Shown: positions 34,980 to 44,624, numbered from the stretch's first letter. The stretch is DNA of 64,000 bases from an uncultured Acetatifactor sp. (GCA_934436245.1 CAKSAM010000006.1:1-64000), one strand, 5' to 3'. A program made the numbers and translations. The notes: a model not told the origin generated them from the sequence alone.

Positions 34980-35888
34980 GGATTGTTCACTTTTATTCCG
35001 GAATTGAGAAGGGGAATATCCGGTGTGCTTTTTGAAGCATCTGCAAAAAGCGGAAGGTGTGTTAAAACCAGTCTGGTAGGCAATGGTAGTGATCGGAATA
35101 TTTTCAGCTAACATTTCCTGGGCATGTGTAATTCTTTTTTTGCACAAGTAATCATAAAAGGTGGTGTTAGTGTATTGCTTAAATAATCTTGAAAAATGGA
35201 ATTTTGAGAATCCAACGATGGCTGCAGTATCTTCCAGATTAAGGTCTTCTGCATAGTGCTCGTCAATATATATAAGAAGGTTGGAAAATTTGTCATAATG
35301 TTCTTTTTGCACAGCAGGAGGGATAGATGAATTTTGAGACCCAAAATAGTCTTTGGCACAAATGGATATATTTTTGAAAAAAAGTGTGAAAATATCAGTC
35401 TCCCAAAAAATGTCATTTTTGAAGTAAATTTCAATCATTTTAGCAAAATTGTTGTACAGGGATTCATAATGGTGGGTTGTTTCAGGTGAGATGAGCTGTG
35501 CATTTAAAAACATCGGCTGCATTGTTTTGTAGTCCTGAAATGAAGTATAAGGTTCTAAATTTATCAGAAAGACAAAACGTATACCGGGTGTGGGACAGAT
35601 AAGCTTATGAATGGCGTGTGGCGGAACAATCAGAATGTCTCCCGGATGTAGTGTGTAATGTACACTGTTGACGATGACTATATAATTCGACTGCATACAG
35701 ATGATTACTTCGACAGCAGAGTGATGATGTGACGGATATCCCTCCAGTTGTACATTGTACCAGATACGTATGTGGGATTCCGGTACAAAGTCGACCAGTT
35801 CGGTATTGTTGTTTTGCATTTTCCTTTCAACAAATCCCCGAACAGGCTGTACATAATTAGATTCATTAAGATCAATGTTGTATAGCAT
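34956..35888 (-). CDS. AraC-family regulator of the glycan locus
   Basis: A 310-residue protein with an N-terminal cupin (about 25-150; Y-P-S-H-H-H-S-A-V-E-V-I and V-P-P-H-A-I-H-K-L) and a C-terminal AraC DNA-binding domain (about 205-300; A-A-I-V-G-F-S-K-F-H-F-S-R-L-F-K, G-F-N-T-P-S-A-F-C-R-C-F-K-K-H-T-G-Y-S-P). It is divergent from the GH3 gene and convergent with the permeases, so it likely controls both. GGAAAGGGA precedes the ATG on the minus strand. Confidence 0.92.
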   Translation of the reverse strand: MLYNIDLNESNYVQPVRGFVERKMQNNNTELVDFVPESHIRIWYNVQLEGYPSHHHSAVEVIICMQSNYIVIVNSVHYTLHPGDILIVPPHAIHKLICPTPGIRFVFLINLEPYTSFQDYKTMQPMFLNAQLISPETTHHYESLYNNFAKMIEIYFKNDIFWETDIFTLFFKNISICAKDYFGSQNSSIPPAVQKEHYDKFSNLLIYIDEHYAEDLNLEDTAAIVGFSKFHFSRLFKQYTNTTFYDYLCKKRITHAQEMLAENIPITTIAYQTGFNTPSAFCRCFKKHTGYSPSQFRNKSEQSKIEADFH

Positions 35889-36164
35889 AAACCTGTCCCT
35901 TTCCTTTCTTCATGTTATTTATGAATAAATTCATTATAATCAATATTCTTGTAATATGCAAAAGATTTGTATATATTTAGGCAACTTTGTCTGAAACTTA
36001 TCAATACATAAATGCTATTTTGTAAATGCTGAGTAGGAAAAAATTTTTACTACAAATGTATATAGCAGGATTTTATATAACATTTATGATCAAATATAGG
36101 TAACGATTCAGAACAATTATCTATATAGCTAATAATCAGAGAAAAATTTTTTATGGAGGAATTT
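35889..36164. other. Divergent regulatory region between AraC and GH3 genes
   Basis: An AT-rich 276-nt spacer. A 14-base string, GTAACGATTCAGAA at 36100-36113, is identical to the left end of the MITE-like element before prfC (47860-47873), but no matching right end is visible nearby, so this may be a decayed copy. No clear -35/-10 pair stands out for the GH3 gene. Confidence 0.5.
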
Positions 36165-38273
36165 ATGAACAGACAAGAGGCAGTCAGACGAGCTACTGAA
36201 TTGGTGGAGCAGATGAGCGTAGAGGAACTGGCTTCACAGCTGCGCTTTGACGCAGATGAAATTCCACATCTGGATATTCCGGAGTATAACTGGTGGAATG
36301 AGGGCCTGCATGGTGTTGCAAGAGCGGGTACAGCAACTGTTTTTCCACAGGCAATCGGGCTTGGAGCAACTTTTGATGAAGAACTGCTGGAGCGGGTAGG
36401 AGTTGCCGTTTCTACGGAGGCGAGAGCCAAATATAATGAAAATGAAAAACATGAAGACCGTGATATTTATAAAGGAATTACACTTTGGTCGCCCAATGTC
36501 AATCTCTTCCGGGATCCCCGCTGGGGGCGTGGACATGAGACTTATGGAGAAGACCCGACCCTGATTGCAATACTGGGTGTTGCATTTATTAAAGGCCTGC
36601 AGGGAGAGGGGGAATACCTGCGCACGGCAGCGTGTGCCAAGCATTTTGCAGTACATTCCGGCCCGGAGGAAAAACGTCACTATTTTGATGCAAAGGTTAG
36701 CATGAAAGAACTTTGGGAAACGTATCTTCCACAGTTTGAGGCCTGTGTCAGGGAAGGAAAAGTCGAAGCGGTTATGGGCGCATACAACAGAACCAATGGT
36801 GAACCATGCTGTGCTCATAGTTATCTGATGGTGGAGGTCTTGAGAAAACAGTGGGGATTTCAGGGGCATTATGTTTCAGACTGTTGGGCTATTCGTGATT
36901 TCCATGAACACCATAAGGTGACAGACAGACCGGAGGAAAGCGTCAGACTGGCTCTGGAGATGGGCTGCGATGTTAATTGCGGATGTACTTATCAGAAAAT
37001 CCTGAATGCCTATGAAGAGGGGATTATTTCCAAAGAGCTGCTGCAGAAATCAGCCATTCGTTTATTTACGACCAGATTCTTGCTGGGAATGTTTGATGAG
37101 ACGGAATATGATAATATTCCGTATGAAGTTGTTGAATGCAGGGAACATATTGAGCTTTCCATAGAGGCAGCACGCAAGAGTGTCGTATTGTTAAAAAATG
37201 ATGGTATTTTACCCTTAAATAAAAAGAAACTTAAAACAATCGGAGTTATTGGTCCCAATGCCAATTCCAGAGAAGCCCTGATCGGCAATTATCATGGGAC
37301 GGCTTCAAGGTATGTTACCGTACTGGAAGGTATTCAGGACTATGTAGGCGATGATGTCAGGGTACTTTATTCGGAAGGCTGCCATTTGTTTTTAGATCAG
37401 GTAGAAAAACTGGCAAGAGAGGATGACCGTATCTCTGAGGCAATGACAGTTGCAGAACATTCGGATCTTGTTATTCTGTGTCTGGGACTGGACGAAAGTC
37501 TTGAAGGAGAAGAGGGCGATACAGGCAATGCATATGCGTCCGGAGACAAGCAGGGGCTGATGCTTCCGCCTTCACAACAGAGGCTTTTGGAAAGCGTGGC
37601 AGAAATGGGAGTTCCGTTTATTGTATGTATGATGGCAGGAAGTGCTATGGATTTGAACCTGGCAGATGACAGGGCGAATGCAGTTCTTCAGACGTGGTAT
37701 CCGGGAGCAAGAGGTGGAAAGGCAGTTGCAGATATACTCTTTGGAGAAATATCACCTTCGGGTAAATTGCCGGTTACCATTTACCGCAATTTGCAGGGAA
37801 TGCCGGATTTTGATGACTATTCCATGAAGAACAGGACATATCGCTTTGTGGAAAAAGCTCCACTTTATCCATTCGGTTATGGGCTTAATTATGCTGATAC
37901 ATTAGTTACGAGGGCAGAATTGACGGAAAATGTGGTATATGCGCAAACGGAAGAACAGAGTGTAGTGGTTGAAGCAACCGTTACAAACCACGGAGATGTT
38001 TTTACAGAGGATGTATTGCAGGTTTATGTACAGGTTGAGGATATCAACGAAGTGCCTAATCCTAAACTTGCCGCATTTAAGCGCGTGGAACTTGCACCGG
38101 GAGAAGAAAAGGTGGTGACACTGGAAATTCCGACGAGGGCATTTACCGTTGTAGATGAAGAAGGTAAATTTGTACATACCGGTAGGGGAGCAGATATTTA
38201 TGTGGGCTTTGGACAGCCGGATGAACGTACTAAGGAACTGACCGGCAAGAAGTGTCTGAAGATTCATATATAA
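36165..38273 (+). CDS. Glycoside hydrolase family 3, beta-xylosidase-like
   Basis: A 702-residue enzyme with the GH3 layout: N-terminal TIM barrel (about 25-320), alpha/beta sandwich (about 350-560) and a C-terminal FnIII-like domain (about 610-690). Y-N-W-W-N-E-G-L-H-G is typical of xylan beta-xylosidases in GH3. The nucleophile region Y-V-S-D239-C-W-A-I supplies the catalytic Asp. There is no signal peptide, so it acts on imported oligosaccharides in the cytoplasm, in line with the adjacent ABC importer. ATG 36165 follows GGAGGA; ATG 36153 lies inside that site. An arabinosidase or glucosidase activity cannot be excluded. Confidence 0.92.
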   Translation: MNRQEAVRRATELVEQMSVEELASQLRFDADEIPHLDIPEYNWWNEGLHGVARAGTATVFPQAIGLGATFDEELLERVGVAVSTEARAKYNENEKHEDRDIYKGITLWSPNVNLFRDPRWGRGHETYGEDPTLIAILGVAFIKGLQGEGEYLRTAACAKHFAVHSGPEEKRHYFDAKVSMKELWETYLPQFEACVREGKVEAVMGAYNRTNGEPCCAHSYLMVEVLRKQWGFQGHYVSDCWAIRDFHEHHKVTDRPEESVRLALEMGCDVNCGCTYQKILNAYEEGIISKELLQKSAIRLFTTRFLLGMFDETEYDNIPYEVVECREHIELSIEAARKSVVLLKNDGILPLNKKKLKTIGVIGPNANSREALIGNYHGTASRYVTVLEGIQDYVGDDVRVLYSEGCHLFLDQVEKLAREDDRISEAMTVAEHSDLVILCLGLDESLEGEEGDTGNAYASGDKQGLMLPPSQQRLLESVAEMGVPFIVCMMAGSAMDLNLADDRANAVLQTWYPGARGGKAVADILFGEISPSGKLPVTIYRNLQGMPDFDDYSMKNRTYRFVEKAPLYPFGYGLNYADTLVTRAELTENVVYAQTEEQSVVVEATVTNHGDVFTEDVLQVYVQVEDINEVPNPKLAAFKRVELAPGEEKVVTLEIPTRAFTVVDEEGKFVHTGRGADIYVGFGQPDERTKELTGKKCLKIHI

Positions 38274-38333
38274 TGATTGTAATGATATGTAGCGTTCTCA
38301 TTTCGGTCAACATTTGATTAGAGGTATGTATGA

Positions 38334-38382
38334 AAAAATGAGTCTGTGTGACGATTAAAAATGTCATCACAGACTCATTTTT
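38334..38382. terminator. Bidirectional terminator between GH3 and trkH
   Basis: AAAAATGAGTCTGTG-TGAC pairs with GTCA-T-CACAGACTCATTTTT around an A-rich loop. The A-run on the left and T-run on the right make it work for both convergent genes. Confidence 0.85.
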
Positions 38383-38395
38383 GCGATTAAGGAAT

Positions 38396-39841
38396 TTAAT
38401 ATTTCTTCCAGCAGGACGGCAGCATGATCACCAGCATGGGGAAGAGCTCCAGTCTGCCTGCCAGCATATCGAACATCAGCACGCATTTGGACAGGGGACT
38501 GAACAATGCGAAGTTCTGGGTGGGACCGACTAACTCCAGACCGGGACCGATATTATTCAGGGCAGCCAGTACTGCAGTAAAGTTCGTGGTCAGGTCATAT
38601 TCGTCCAGACTGACGATCAGCAGAGAGACGAAGAGTACGATAAAATAAGCGGTCATGTAAACATTGGTGGAACGAAGCGTCTCATGGGACAGATTGTGTC
38701 CGTCCATCTTGATCTTTTTCACCATCCGGGGATGGATCATCATGGACAGCTCCTTGCGGATCGCCTTGAAGAGGATCAGCACACGGGATACCTTCATACC
38801 GCCGCCGGTACTGCCGGCACAGGCACCGATCATCATCAAAAGCAGAAGAATCGTCTTCGACAATTGCGGCCACATATTGAAATCCGTGGTGGCAAATCCG
38901 GTGGTAGTGATGATCGTTCCCACCTGGAAAAAGGAGTGCCGCAGTGTCTCTCCCAAAGTAGCGTAGAGAGGGCGGATATTCCAGGCAATCGTCAGAGCAC
39001 TGGCGAAAATGATCAAAAAATACCAACGGACTTCTTCAATGGAAAAAGCTTCCTTAAACTGCTTGCTTAACAGACAGAAATATACCGTATAATTGACACC
39101 GCTTAAGATCATCAGTACGGTTACCGCATTCTGGATCAGAGGTGAGTAGCCGCCGATACTGTTGTTCTTGATACCGAAACCGCCGGTGCCGACGCTGCCA
39201 AAGGTGGTGCACAGGGAATCGAATAGCGGCATACCGCACAGGCATAGCACGATCACACCCAGAACAGTGATCGCCATATAAAGTCCATAGAGGATCTTCG
39301 CTGTATCCCGGACTCTCGGTACCAGCTTGCTGACGGAAGGCCCCGGGCTCTCCGCACGCATCAGGTTCATGGTGGAGCCTCCCATCATGGGCAGGATAGC
39401 CATAATGAATACGAATACGCCCATACCGCCGATCCAGTGAGTGAAGCTGCGCCAGAACAGGCTGGCATAGCTGAGTGCTTCCACGTCGGACAGGATACTG
39501 GATCCGGTAGTAGTGAAACCGGAGATAGTCTCGAAGAGAGCGTCAATATAAAAAGGGATCTCTCCGGTGAGAACGAAGGGAATGGCACCGAAAACTGACA
39601 TGACAAACCATCCCAGTGCAACGGCAGTGAAGCCTTCCCTGACATACAATTCCTTAAAACGTCCTGTGTGTTTGAAGCTTAACAATTTTCCTAAAATAAA
39701 GCAAACAGCTGCGGTCACCAGATAGATCAGTGCCACATGATATTCTCCGTAGATCATACCAACGATCCAGGGAAGCAGTAAAAATAAAGCTTCAAACTGT
39801 AAAATAAATCCGATAATAAAACTCAATATCGCAAAATTCAT
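38396..39841 (-). CDS. trkH: Potassium uptake transporter, TrkH/KtrB type
   Basis: A 481-residue polytopic membrane protein with four pore repeats. Selectivity-loop-like strings are T-T-T-G-S-S, S-V-G-T-G-G-F-G, T-T-T-G-F-A-T-T-D and N-N-I-G-P-G-L-E, each with the key glycine. C-A-G-S-T-G-G-G-M-K is the conserved segment after the third pore. It imports K+ as the membrane subunit of a Trk/Ktr system, gated by the TrkA protein encoded 20 nt upstream on the same strand. AAGGA precedes the ATG. Confidence 0.93.
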   Translation of the reverse strand: MNFAILSFIIGFILQFEALFLLLPWIVGMIYGEYHVALIYLVTAAVCFILGKLLSFKHTGRFKELYVREGFTAVALGWFVMSVFGAIPFVLTGEIPFYIDALFETISGFTTTGSSILSDVEALSYASLFWRSFTHWIGGMGVFVFIMAILPMMGGSTMNLMRAESPGPSVSKLVPRVRDTAKILYGLYMAITVLGVIVLCLCGMPLFDSLCTTFGSVGTGGFGIKNNSIGGYSPLIQNAVTVLMILSGVNYTVYFCLLSKQFKEAFSIEEVRWYFLIIFASALTIAWNIRPLYATLGETLRHSFFQVGTIITTTGFATTDFNMWPQLSKTILLLLMMIGACAGSTGGGMKVSRVLILFKAIRKELSMMIHPRMVKKIKMDGHNLSHETLRSTNVYMTAYFIVLFVSLLIVSLDEYDLTTNFTAVLAALNNIGPGLELVGPTQNFALFSPLSKCVLMFDMLAGRLELFPMLVIMLPSCWKKY

Positions 39842-39861
39842 GATAGTGTCCTTCTACAAAA

Positions 39862-41220
39862 TTACCCTTCAATAATATCTTTAATATCATTCAGCCGTGC
39901 ATGTGTCAGTACTACGACCACATAATCGCCCACATGGAGTTCGTCCTGACCGCCGGGGATAATCGCCTGCCCTCCGCGGACGATGGAACAGACCAGGATA
40001 TTTTTCCGGATGTGCAGACGGTTCAGAGGTACATTGGTAACGGCAGAATCCTCTTTGATGTAGAATTCCAGCGCCTCCGCATGACCGTCTTCCAGCTTAT
40101 ACAGATTCTCTACATTACTGTTGAGAGATTCATTCATGGATCGTGCATATTTAATGATCATATCTGCAGTCACCAGGCGTGGATAGGAGATCGTATCCAG
40201 TTTGATATCACTTAAGACCCCACTGAAGTTGATACGGTTGATCTTGGTGACTACCTTTGCATGGGAAGTCCGTTTCGCATACAGTGACAGGAGGATGTTT
40301 TCCTCATCCAGTCCGGTCAGTGCAGCAAAAGCATCCACGTTCTCCAGACCTTCCTGTATCAGAAGACGTTCATCCGTACCGTCGCCGCAGATGATGGAAG
40401 CCTTGGGAAGCAGCTCACTCAGATGCTCACAGCGGGCGGGATCCTGATCAATGATCTTGGTCTGGATACCGACTTCTAAAAGTCTTCTCGTCAGATAGTA
40501 AGCAATGGTTCCACCACCGACGATCATGGCAGTACGTGCCCTGCCGGCGCCGATACCGATCTTTTTGAAGAAATCATTGGCCTTGGGCGGGGTGGAGACG
40601 ATGGCTACCACATCCCCTTCCTGGAAGACGAAATCACCCCGGGGGATCAGTACCTGATCGCCACGGGTGACCATACATACCAGAACATCACATTTTAAAG
40701 TGGTACGGATGTGGATCAGCTCATAATTATTTAAGAGACAGTCATGGGTCACGCGGAAGTGCAGAAGCTCGATCCTTCCCTTGGAAAAAGTATCAATCTT
40801 AACTGCGGAAGGGAACTGGAAGATACGGGCGATCTCTGCCGCACTGGACAGCTCCGGATTGATGATCATGGCCAGACCCAGCTCTTCCCGCAGGAAAGCG
40901 ATCTCGTTATTGTAAATAGGATTGCGGACACGGGCGATAGTCTTACAATGTCCGGCCTTTTTTGCAATAACACAGCACAGCAGGTTCTGCTCATCGGATC
41001 CGGTCACGGCGATCAGCAGATCCGCATGGTCGATACCGGCTTCGGACAGTGTCTGGAAGCTGACGCCATTTCCTACGATGCCCATGGCATCCAGATCATC
41101 CGTGATGGAATTTACCTTTTCCTCATTTGTATCAATTACGGTGATATTGTGATTTTCACCACCTAATTGCTCTACCAGGGTGTAGCCTACTTTGCCGCAG
41201 CCCACAATGATAATGTTCAT
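39862..41220 (-). CDS. trkA: Trk system regulatory subunit TrkA
   Basis: A 452-residue protein made of two RCK units, each a Rossmann NAD-binding domain plus a TrkA-C domain. The first nucleotide loop is I-I-V-G-C-G-K-V-G-Y, the second M-I-V-G-G-G-T-I-A-Y. TrkA binds NAD(H)/ATP and gates TrkH. ATG 41220 follows CGGAGG on the minus strand; upstream in-frame starts would add an unlikely hydrophobic stretch. It forms an operon with trkH. Confidence 0.95.
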   Translation of the reverse strand: MNIIIVGCGKVGYTLVEQLGGENHNITVIDTNEEKVNSITDDLDAMGIVGNGVSFQTLSEAGIDHADLLIAVTGSDEQNLLCCVIAKKAGHCKTIARVRNPIYNNEIAFLREELGLAMIINPELSSAAEIARIFQFPSAVKIDTFSKGRIELLHFRVTHDCLLNNYELIHIRTTLKCDVLVCMVTRGDQVLIPRGDFVFQEGDVVAIVSTPPKANDFFKKIGIGAGRARTAMIVGGGTIAYYLTRRLLEVGIQTKIIDQDPARCEHLSELLPKASIICGDGTDERLLIQEGLENVDAFAALTGLDEENILLSLYAKRTSHAKVVTKINRINFSGVLSDIKLDTISYPRLVTADMIIKYARSMNESLNSNVENLYKLEDGHAEALEFYIKEDSAVTNVPLNRLHIRKNILVCSIVRGGQAIIPGGQDELHVGDYVVVVLTHARLNDIKDIIEG

Positions 41221-41263
41221 AAAAATCCTCCGAAAAATAAAAGTCATAAAATATATATTGGCT

Positions 41264-41272
41264 AGTATACCA
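41264..41272 (-). promoter_or_regulatory. Candidate extended -10 for trkA-trkH
   Basis: On the minus strand TGG-TATACT fits an extended -10 (TGnTATAAT-like), about 45 nt upstream of the trkA start. No good -35 is seen, as is common for extended -10 promoters. Confidence 0.35.
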
Positions 41273-41300
41273 CACATTTATAAAAAAGAGAAGATTGGAA

Positions 41301-41329
41301 GGAATATCCTGTCCATACTAACATATATT
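41301..41329 (+). promoter_or_regulatory. Candidate sigma-E promoter of the spoIIIA operon
   Basis: GGAATAT (41301-41307), 14-nt spacer, CATATATT (41322-41329). The -10 differs from the sporulation sigma-E consensus CATACANT at one base and the -35 fits G-x-ATAT. It lies 111 nt before the spoIIIAA start. The family is mother-cell expressed in known spore formers. Confidence 0.45.
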
Positions 41330-41440
41330 GTAACTAAATATCAGCAGGCTCCCGAAGAATGCCTGCATTCGCAAGAAAAAAGTTTCCGGAGGAACGATTT
41401 TGAAAATAGGATTCTGAATGGTTACGTGAGGAGGGAAAAC

Positions 41441-42352
41441 ATGGACAGCCTGCTTCATATTTTTCCACAAAGGAGAAGAGCATTCTGGCTAAAAACTACG
41501 GAGCAAGGGGAAGAGGTCTGTGAGATCAGGCTTCGCGTGGACAGGCCGGTGATCGTGGAGACGACACGGGGAGATTTTTTTCTGAATAACAGTGGGGACT
41601 GGCAGGAACACCCTTACGGAGCGCATCTGGTGACGGAGACAGAGATCCGTGAGCTGATCGCCTGGCTGTGTCAGGATTCGGTGTATGCCTATGCCGACGA
41701 GATCAGACAGGGGTTTCTAACAGTGGAAGGAGGACACAGGATCGGACTGTGCGGACAGGCCGTGCTGGAAAATGAGGCCGGGATCCGGACGCTGAAAAAC
41801 ATATCTTTTGTGAATATCCGGGTATCTCATGAGATTCGGGGGGCAGCGGATGGAATTCTTCCCCGATTATATAAAGAAGGAATGTTCCAAAATACTCTGA
41901 TCGTATCACCGCCGGGATTTGGCAAAACAACATTGTTAAGGGATTTGATCCGCCAGATTTCTGACGGCAATCCTTACGGACCGGGATTACGGGTGGGAGT
42001 GGTGGACGAGCGATCAGAGCTTGCGGGAAGCTACCTCGGCCGTCCCCAGAATGATCTGGGAATGCGGACGGATGTGCTGGATGCCTGCCCCAAGGCAGTG
42101 GGAATGCTGCTTCTGCTACGCTCTATGTCTCCACAGGTCATAGCAGTGGACGAACTTGGCGTGGAGACGGACAGACAGGCGCTGCGTAAGGCTGCAGCCA
42201 GTGGCTGTGCACTGTTGGCTACTCTCCATGGGGCGGATGCAGAGGATGCAAAAAAGCGACTGGGAGAAGAATGGCTGAGACAGATGTTTACATGCCTTGT
42301 GATCCTGAAAGGAAGGGGGCGGATAGAATGCGGATACTTGGCGGATTACTGA
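41441..42352 (+). CDS. spoIIIAA: Stage III sporulation protein AA (ATPase)
   Basis: A 303-residue secretion-type ATPase of usual SpoIIIAA length. It has C-E-I-R-L-R-V-D-R-P near the start, Walker A S-P-P157-P-G-F-G-K162-T, V-V-D-E-R-S-E-L-A-G and V-I-A-V-D-E-L-G-V-E. It powers or gates the SpoIIIA-SpoIIQ channel between mother cell and forespore. ATG 41441 with GAGGAGG upstream is chosen; the longer upstream frame is in the trkA divergent spacer. It overlaps spoIIIAB by 25 nt. Confidence 0.95.
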   Translation: MDSLLHIFPQRRRAFWLKTTEQGEEVCEIRLRVDRPVIVETTRGDFFLNNSGDWQEHPYGAHLVTETEIRELIAWLCQDSVYAYADEIRQGFLTVEGGHRIGLCGQAVLENEAGIRTLKNISFVNIRVSHEIRGAADGILPRLYKEGMFQNTLIVSPPGFGKTTLLRDLIRQISDGNPYGPGLRVGVVDERSELAGSYLGRPQNDLGMRTDVLDACPKAVGMLLLLRSMSPQVIAVDELGVETDRQALRKAAASGCALLATLHGADAEDAKKRLGEEWLRQMFTCLVILKGRGRIECGYLADY

Positions 42353-42843
42353 TTTTGTCCGGATGTTTTGGCCTGGGGCTGTGGTATCGGCAGCAATTTT
42401 TAGGGAGATTACATACGATCCGGGAACTGATTTGTATTCTGGAACAATGGATCAGTGAGATCCGGTATAATAGCGCTACACTTCCGGAGTGCTGCAGACA
42501 GATTGGCAGACAAAGGGAAGACAGGATGGGAGAGATTTGCACAGAGGTATATCGGGAATATATAGAGACGGAAGGCTGCGGCTTTCTGGAAATCGCAGAG
42601 ATAAGTTTCCGCAGGCAGCTACAGACGCTGCCGTTGAAAAAAGAAGATATTGAGGAATTCCTGCGTTTTACGGGGAAAGAAGGATATGCGGATGAGATCA
42701 TGCAGATTAAGAGCATAGAATTATCCAGGCAGAGACTGGAACATACGGCAGAAGTGCAGCAACAGGAAATTACGCAGAAATGTCGGCTTTCGGTAGGACT
42801 GGGAGCGATGAGTGGAATGTTGCTGCTGCTGATATTGGTCTGA
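42328..42843 (+). CDS. spoIIIAB: Stage III sporulation protein AB
   Basis: A 171-residue membrane protein with an N-terminal TM (about 3-20), a helical body and a C-terminal TM (about 152-171). L-I-C-I-L-E-Q-W-I-S-E-I-R-Y-N and P-L-K-K-E-D-I-E are typical. It resembles the GspF-type platform protein of type II secretion. ATG 42328 lies inside the end of spoIIIAA, giving coupled translation. Confidence 0.92.
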   Translation: MRILGGLLILSGCFGLGLWYRQQFLGRLHTIRELICILEQWISEIRYNSATLPECCRQIGRQREDRMGEICTEVYREYIETEGCGFLEIAEISFRRQLQTLPLKKEDIEEFLRFTGKEGYADEIMQIKSIELSRQRLEHTAEVQQQEITQKCRLSVGLGAMSGMLLLLILV

Positions 42844-42888
42844 GATCCCTTTGGGGATTCCGGAAAGATGAGAAAAGGACGGGGAAAG

Positions 42889-43083
42889 ATGGGAATAGGA
42901 CTGATCTTTAAAATAGCGGCGGTAGGAATCCTTGTGACGATACTCAGCCAGGTCTTAAAACACAGCGGCAGGGAGGAACATGCTTTTCTCATCAGTCTGG
43001 CCGGGCTGATTCTGGTCCTTAGCTGGATCGTTCCGTATATCTATGATCTGTTTGATACCGTACAGACCCTGTTTTCATTTTAA
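42889..43083 (+). CDS. spoIIIAC: Stage III sporulation protein AC
   Basis: A 64-residue, two-TM protein (about 3-24 and 33-55) with a short polar turn H-S-G-R-E-E, the normal SpoIIIAC size and look. GGGGAAAG precedes ATG 42889. It is a membrane component of the feeding-tube apparatus. Confidence 0.92.
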   Translation: MGIGLIFKIAAVGILVTILSQVLKHSGREEHAFLISLAGLILVLSWIVPYIYDLFDTVQTLFSF

Positions 43084-43170
43084 ATATTTTGTGAGAGCAC
43101 ATGACGCAAAACGATCCGCAGGCATTAACACCGGGTTCTAAACATCATATGATTTCAATTAGGAGGAAAG

Positions 43171-43557
43171 ATGGCAGAAATCGTTAAGATTGCATTGCTG
43201 GGTATCATCGGAGTGTTGTTTGCCATACAGTTCAGACAACAGCGGCCGGAATATGCGCTGTTTATCGGATTTGCGCTGAGCATAATGGTATTTTCCTATG
43301 TACTGGGGCTGGCGGGGCAGCTGATCAGGGAATTTACCGGATTGCAGCAATATCTGGGAGATGCCAAAGGATATCTGGGTATCCTGCTGAAAGTGGTGGG
43401 AATCACCTACTTGTGTGAATTCAGCGCAGGAATCTGTAAGGATGCCGGGTTCGCAGCGGTCTCGGATCAGCTTGAAATCCTGGGGAAACTTTCGGTGCTG
43501 TTTGCCGGATTGCCCATTCTGCTGGCAGTGATCCGGCAGATCTACGGCATTTTATAG
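43171..43557 (+). CDS. spoIIIAD: Stage III sporulation protein AD
   Basis: A 128-residue protein with three or four TM segments. Y-L-G-I-L-L-K-V-V-G-I-T-Y-L-C-E-F and the closing C-K-D-A-G-F-A-A-V-S-D-Q are conserved SpoIIIAD segments. AGGAGG precedes the ATG. Part of the spoIIIA operon. Confidence 0.93.
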   Translation: MAEIVKIALLGIIGVLFAIQFRQQRPEYALFIGFALSIMVFSYVLGLAGQLIREFTGLQQYLGDAKGYLGILLKVVGITYLCEFSAGICKDAGFAAVSDQLEILGKLSVLFAGLPILLAVIRQIYGIL

Positions 43558-43570
43558 GAGTGAGAGACAG

Positions 43571-44620
43571 ATGGATGCAATGTGGCAGGAATATGGCATG
43601 GAGGAATTGGACATGGGAATGCAGCAGTTGTTCCCGGCTTTCCAGATCTCCGTGTCAGAGCTGATGGAACAGCTTATGCAGGGAAATGTACTGGAGGCTG
43701 TGGGAAGTCTGTTGCAGGAAGTGATACGGGGAATGGGGAATTATGCCGCAGGCCGGAAAAATATATTGATCTGGTTGATCGTGCTTGGGATTCTTTCGGC
43801 CTTGCTGATTCACTTTGTAGAGGTCTTTGATAAGCATCAGATTGCAGACTTAAGTTTTTATTTTATTTATCTGCTTATGGGGGTGATCCTGCTGCAATGT
43901 TTTTCTGAAATTCTTGGGATTACCAGAGAGACCATCGAAAATATCGTGGTGTTTGTAAGACTGATGGTTCCTACTTATCTTCTGGCGGTAGGAGTGGCAT
44001 CGGGACCGGCCACGGTGGGAGCAGGATATCAACTGATGCTGCTTCTGATCTACGGCACAGAGAAAATTCTGCTGGGTATGGTATTGCCGTTAGTATACAG
44101 CTACGGTTTGCTGATTATGATCAATGGGATCTGGGTGGAAGAAAAACTGACCCTGTTGACGGATTTATTGGAAAAGGCCGTGGGCTGGATACTGAAAGCT
44201 GCGTTGGGAGTAGTGACGGGGATCAGCGTTTTTCAGTCACTGATCACACCGGTATTGGATTCTGTGAAGACTTCTGCCATGGAAAAGGCACTTTCCGCAT
44301 TGCCGGGGGTCGGAAATACGGCAGATGGGATCATGGAACTGGCAGTGGGGTCGGCTGTAGTGATCCGCAACAGTATTGGCGTGTTATTGCTGCTATTGTT
44401 GACTGCAGCCTGCGCAATACCGCTTCTGGAAATTTTACTAACCGCCTTTTTGATCAAATGTGCGGCAGCCATTATGGGAATAGTCAGTGATAAGAGAGTG
44501 ACCAATTGTACAGATCATATGGGAAATGCCGGAATGCTGTTGTTCCGTACTGCCGGGACAGCCATGCTGTTATTCCTGATCACGTTGGCAATGCTGGCCA
44601 TAGGAAGCAGGGGGATTTAA
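43571..44620 (+). CDS. spoIIIAE: Stage III sporulation protein AE
   Basis: A 349-residue polytopic membrane protein with about eight TM helices, the largest SpoIIIA membrane subunit. P-T-Y-L-L-A-V-G-V-A-S-G-P-A-T-V-G-A-G-Y is a conserved region. It lies 13 nt after spoIIIAD and 4 nt before spoIIIAF. No cleavable signal peptide is obvious in the first 60 residues. Confidence 0.93.
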   Translation: MDAMWQEYGMEELDMGMQQLFPAFQISVSELMEQLMQGNVLEAVGSLLQEVIRGMGNYAAGRKNILIWLIVLGILSALLIHFVEVFDKHQIADLSFYFIYLLMGVILLQCFSEILGITRETIENIVVFVRLMVPTYLLAVGVASGPATVGAGYQLMLLLIYGTEKILLGMVLPLVYSYGLLIMINGIWVEEKLTLLTDLLEKAVGWILKAALGVVTGISVFQSLITPVLDSVKTSAMEKALSALPGVGNTADGIMELAVGSAVVIRNSIGVLLLLLLTAACAIPLLEILLTAFLIKCAAAIMGIVSDKRVTNCTDHMGNAGMLLFRTAGTAMLLFLITLAMLAIGSRGI

Positions 44621-44624
44621 GAGA

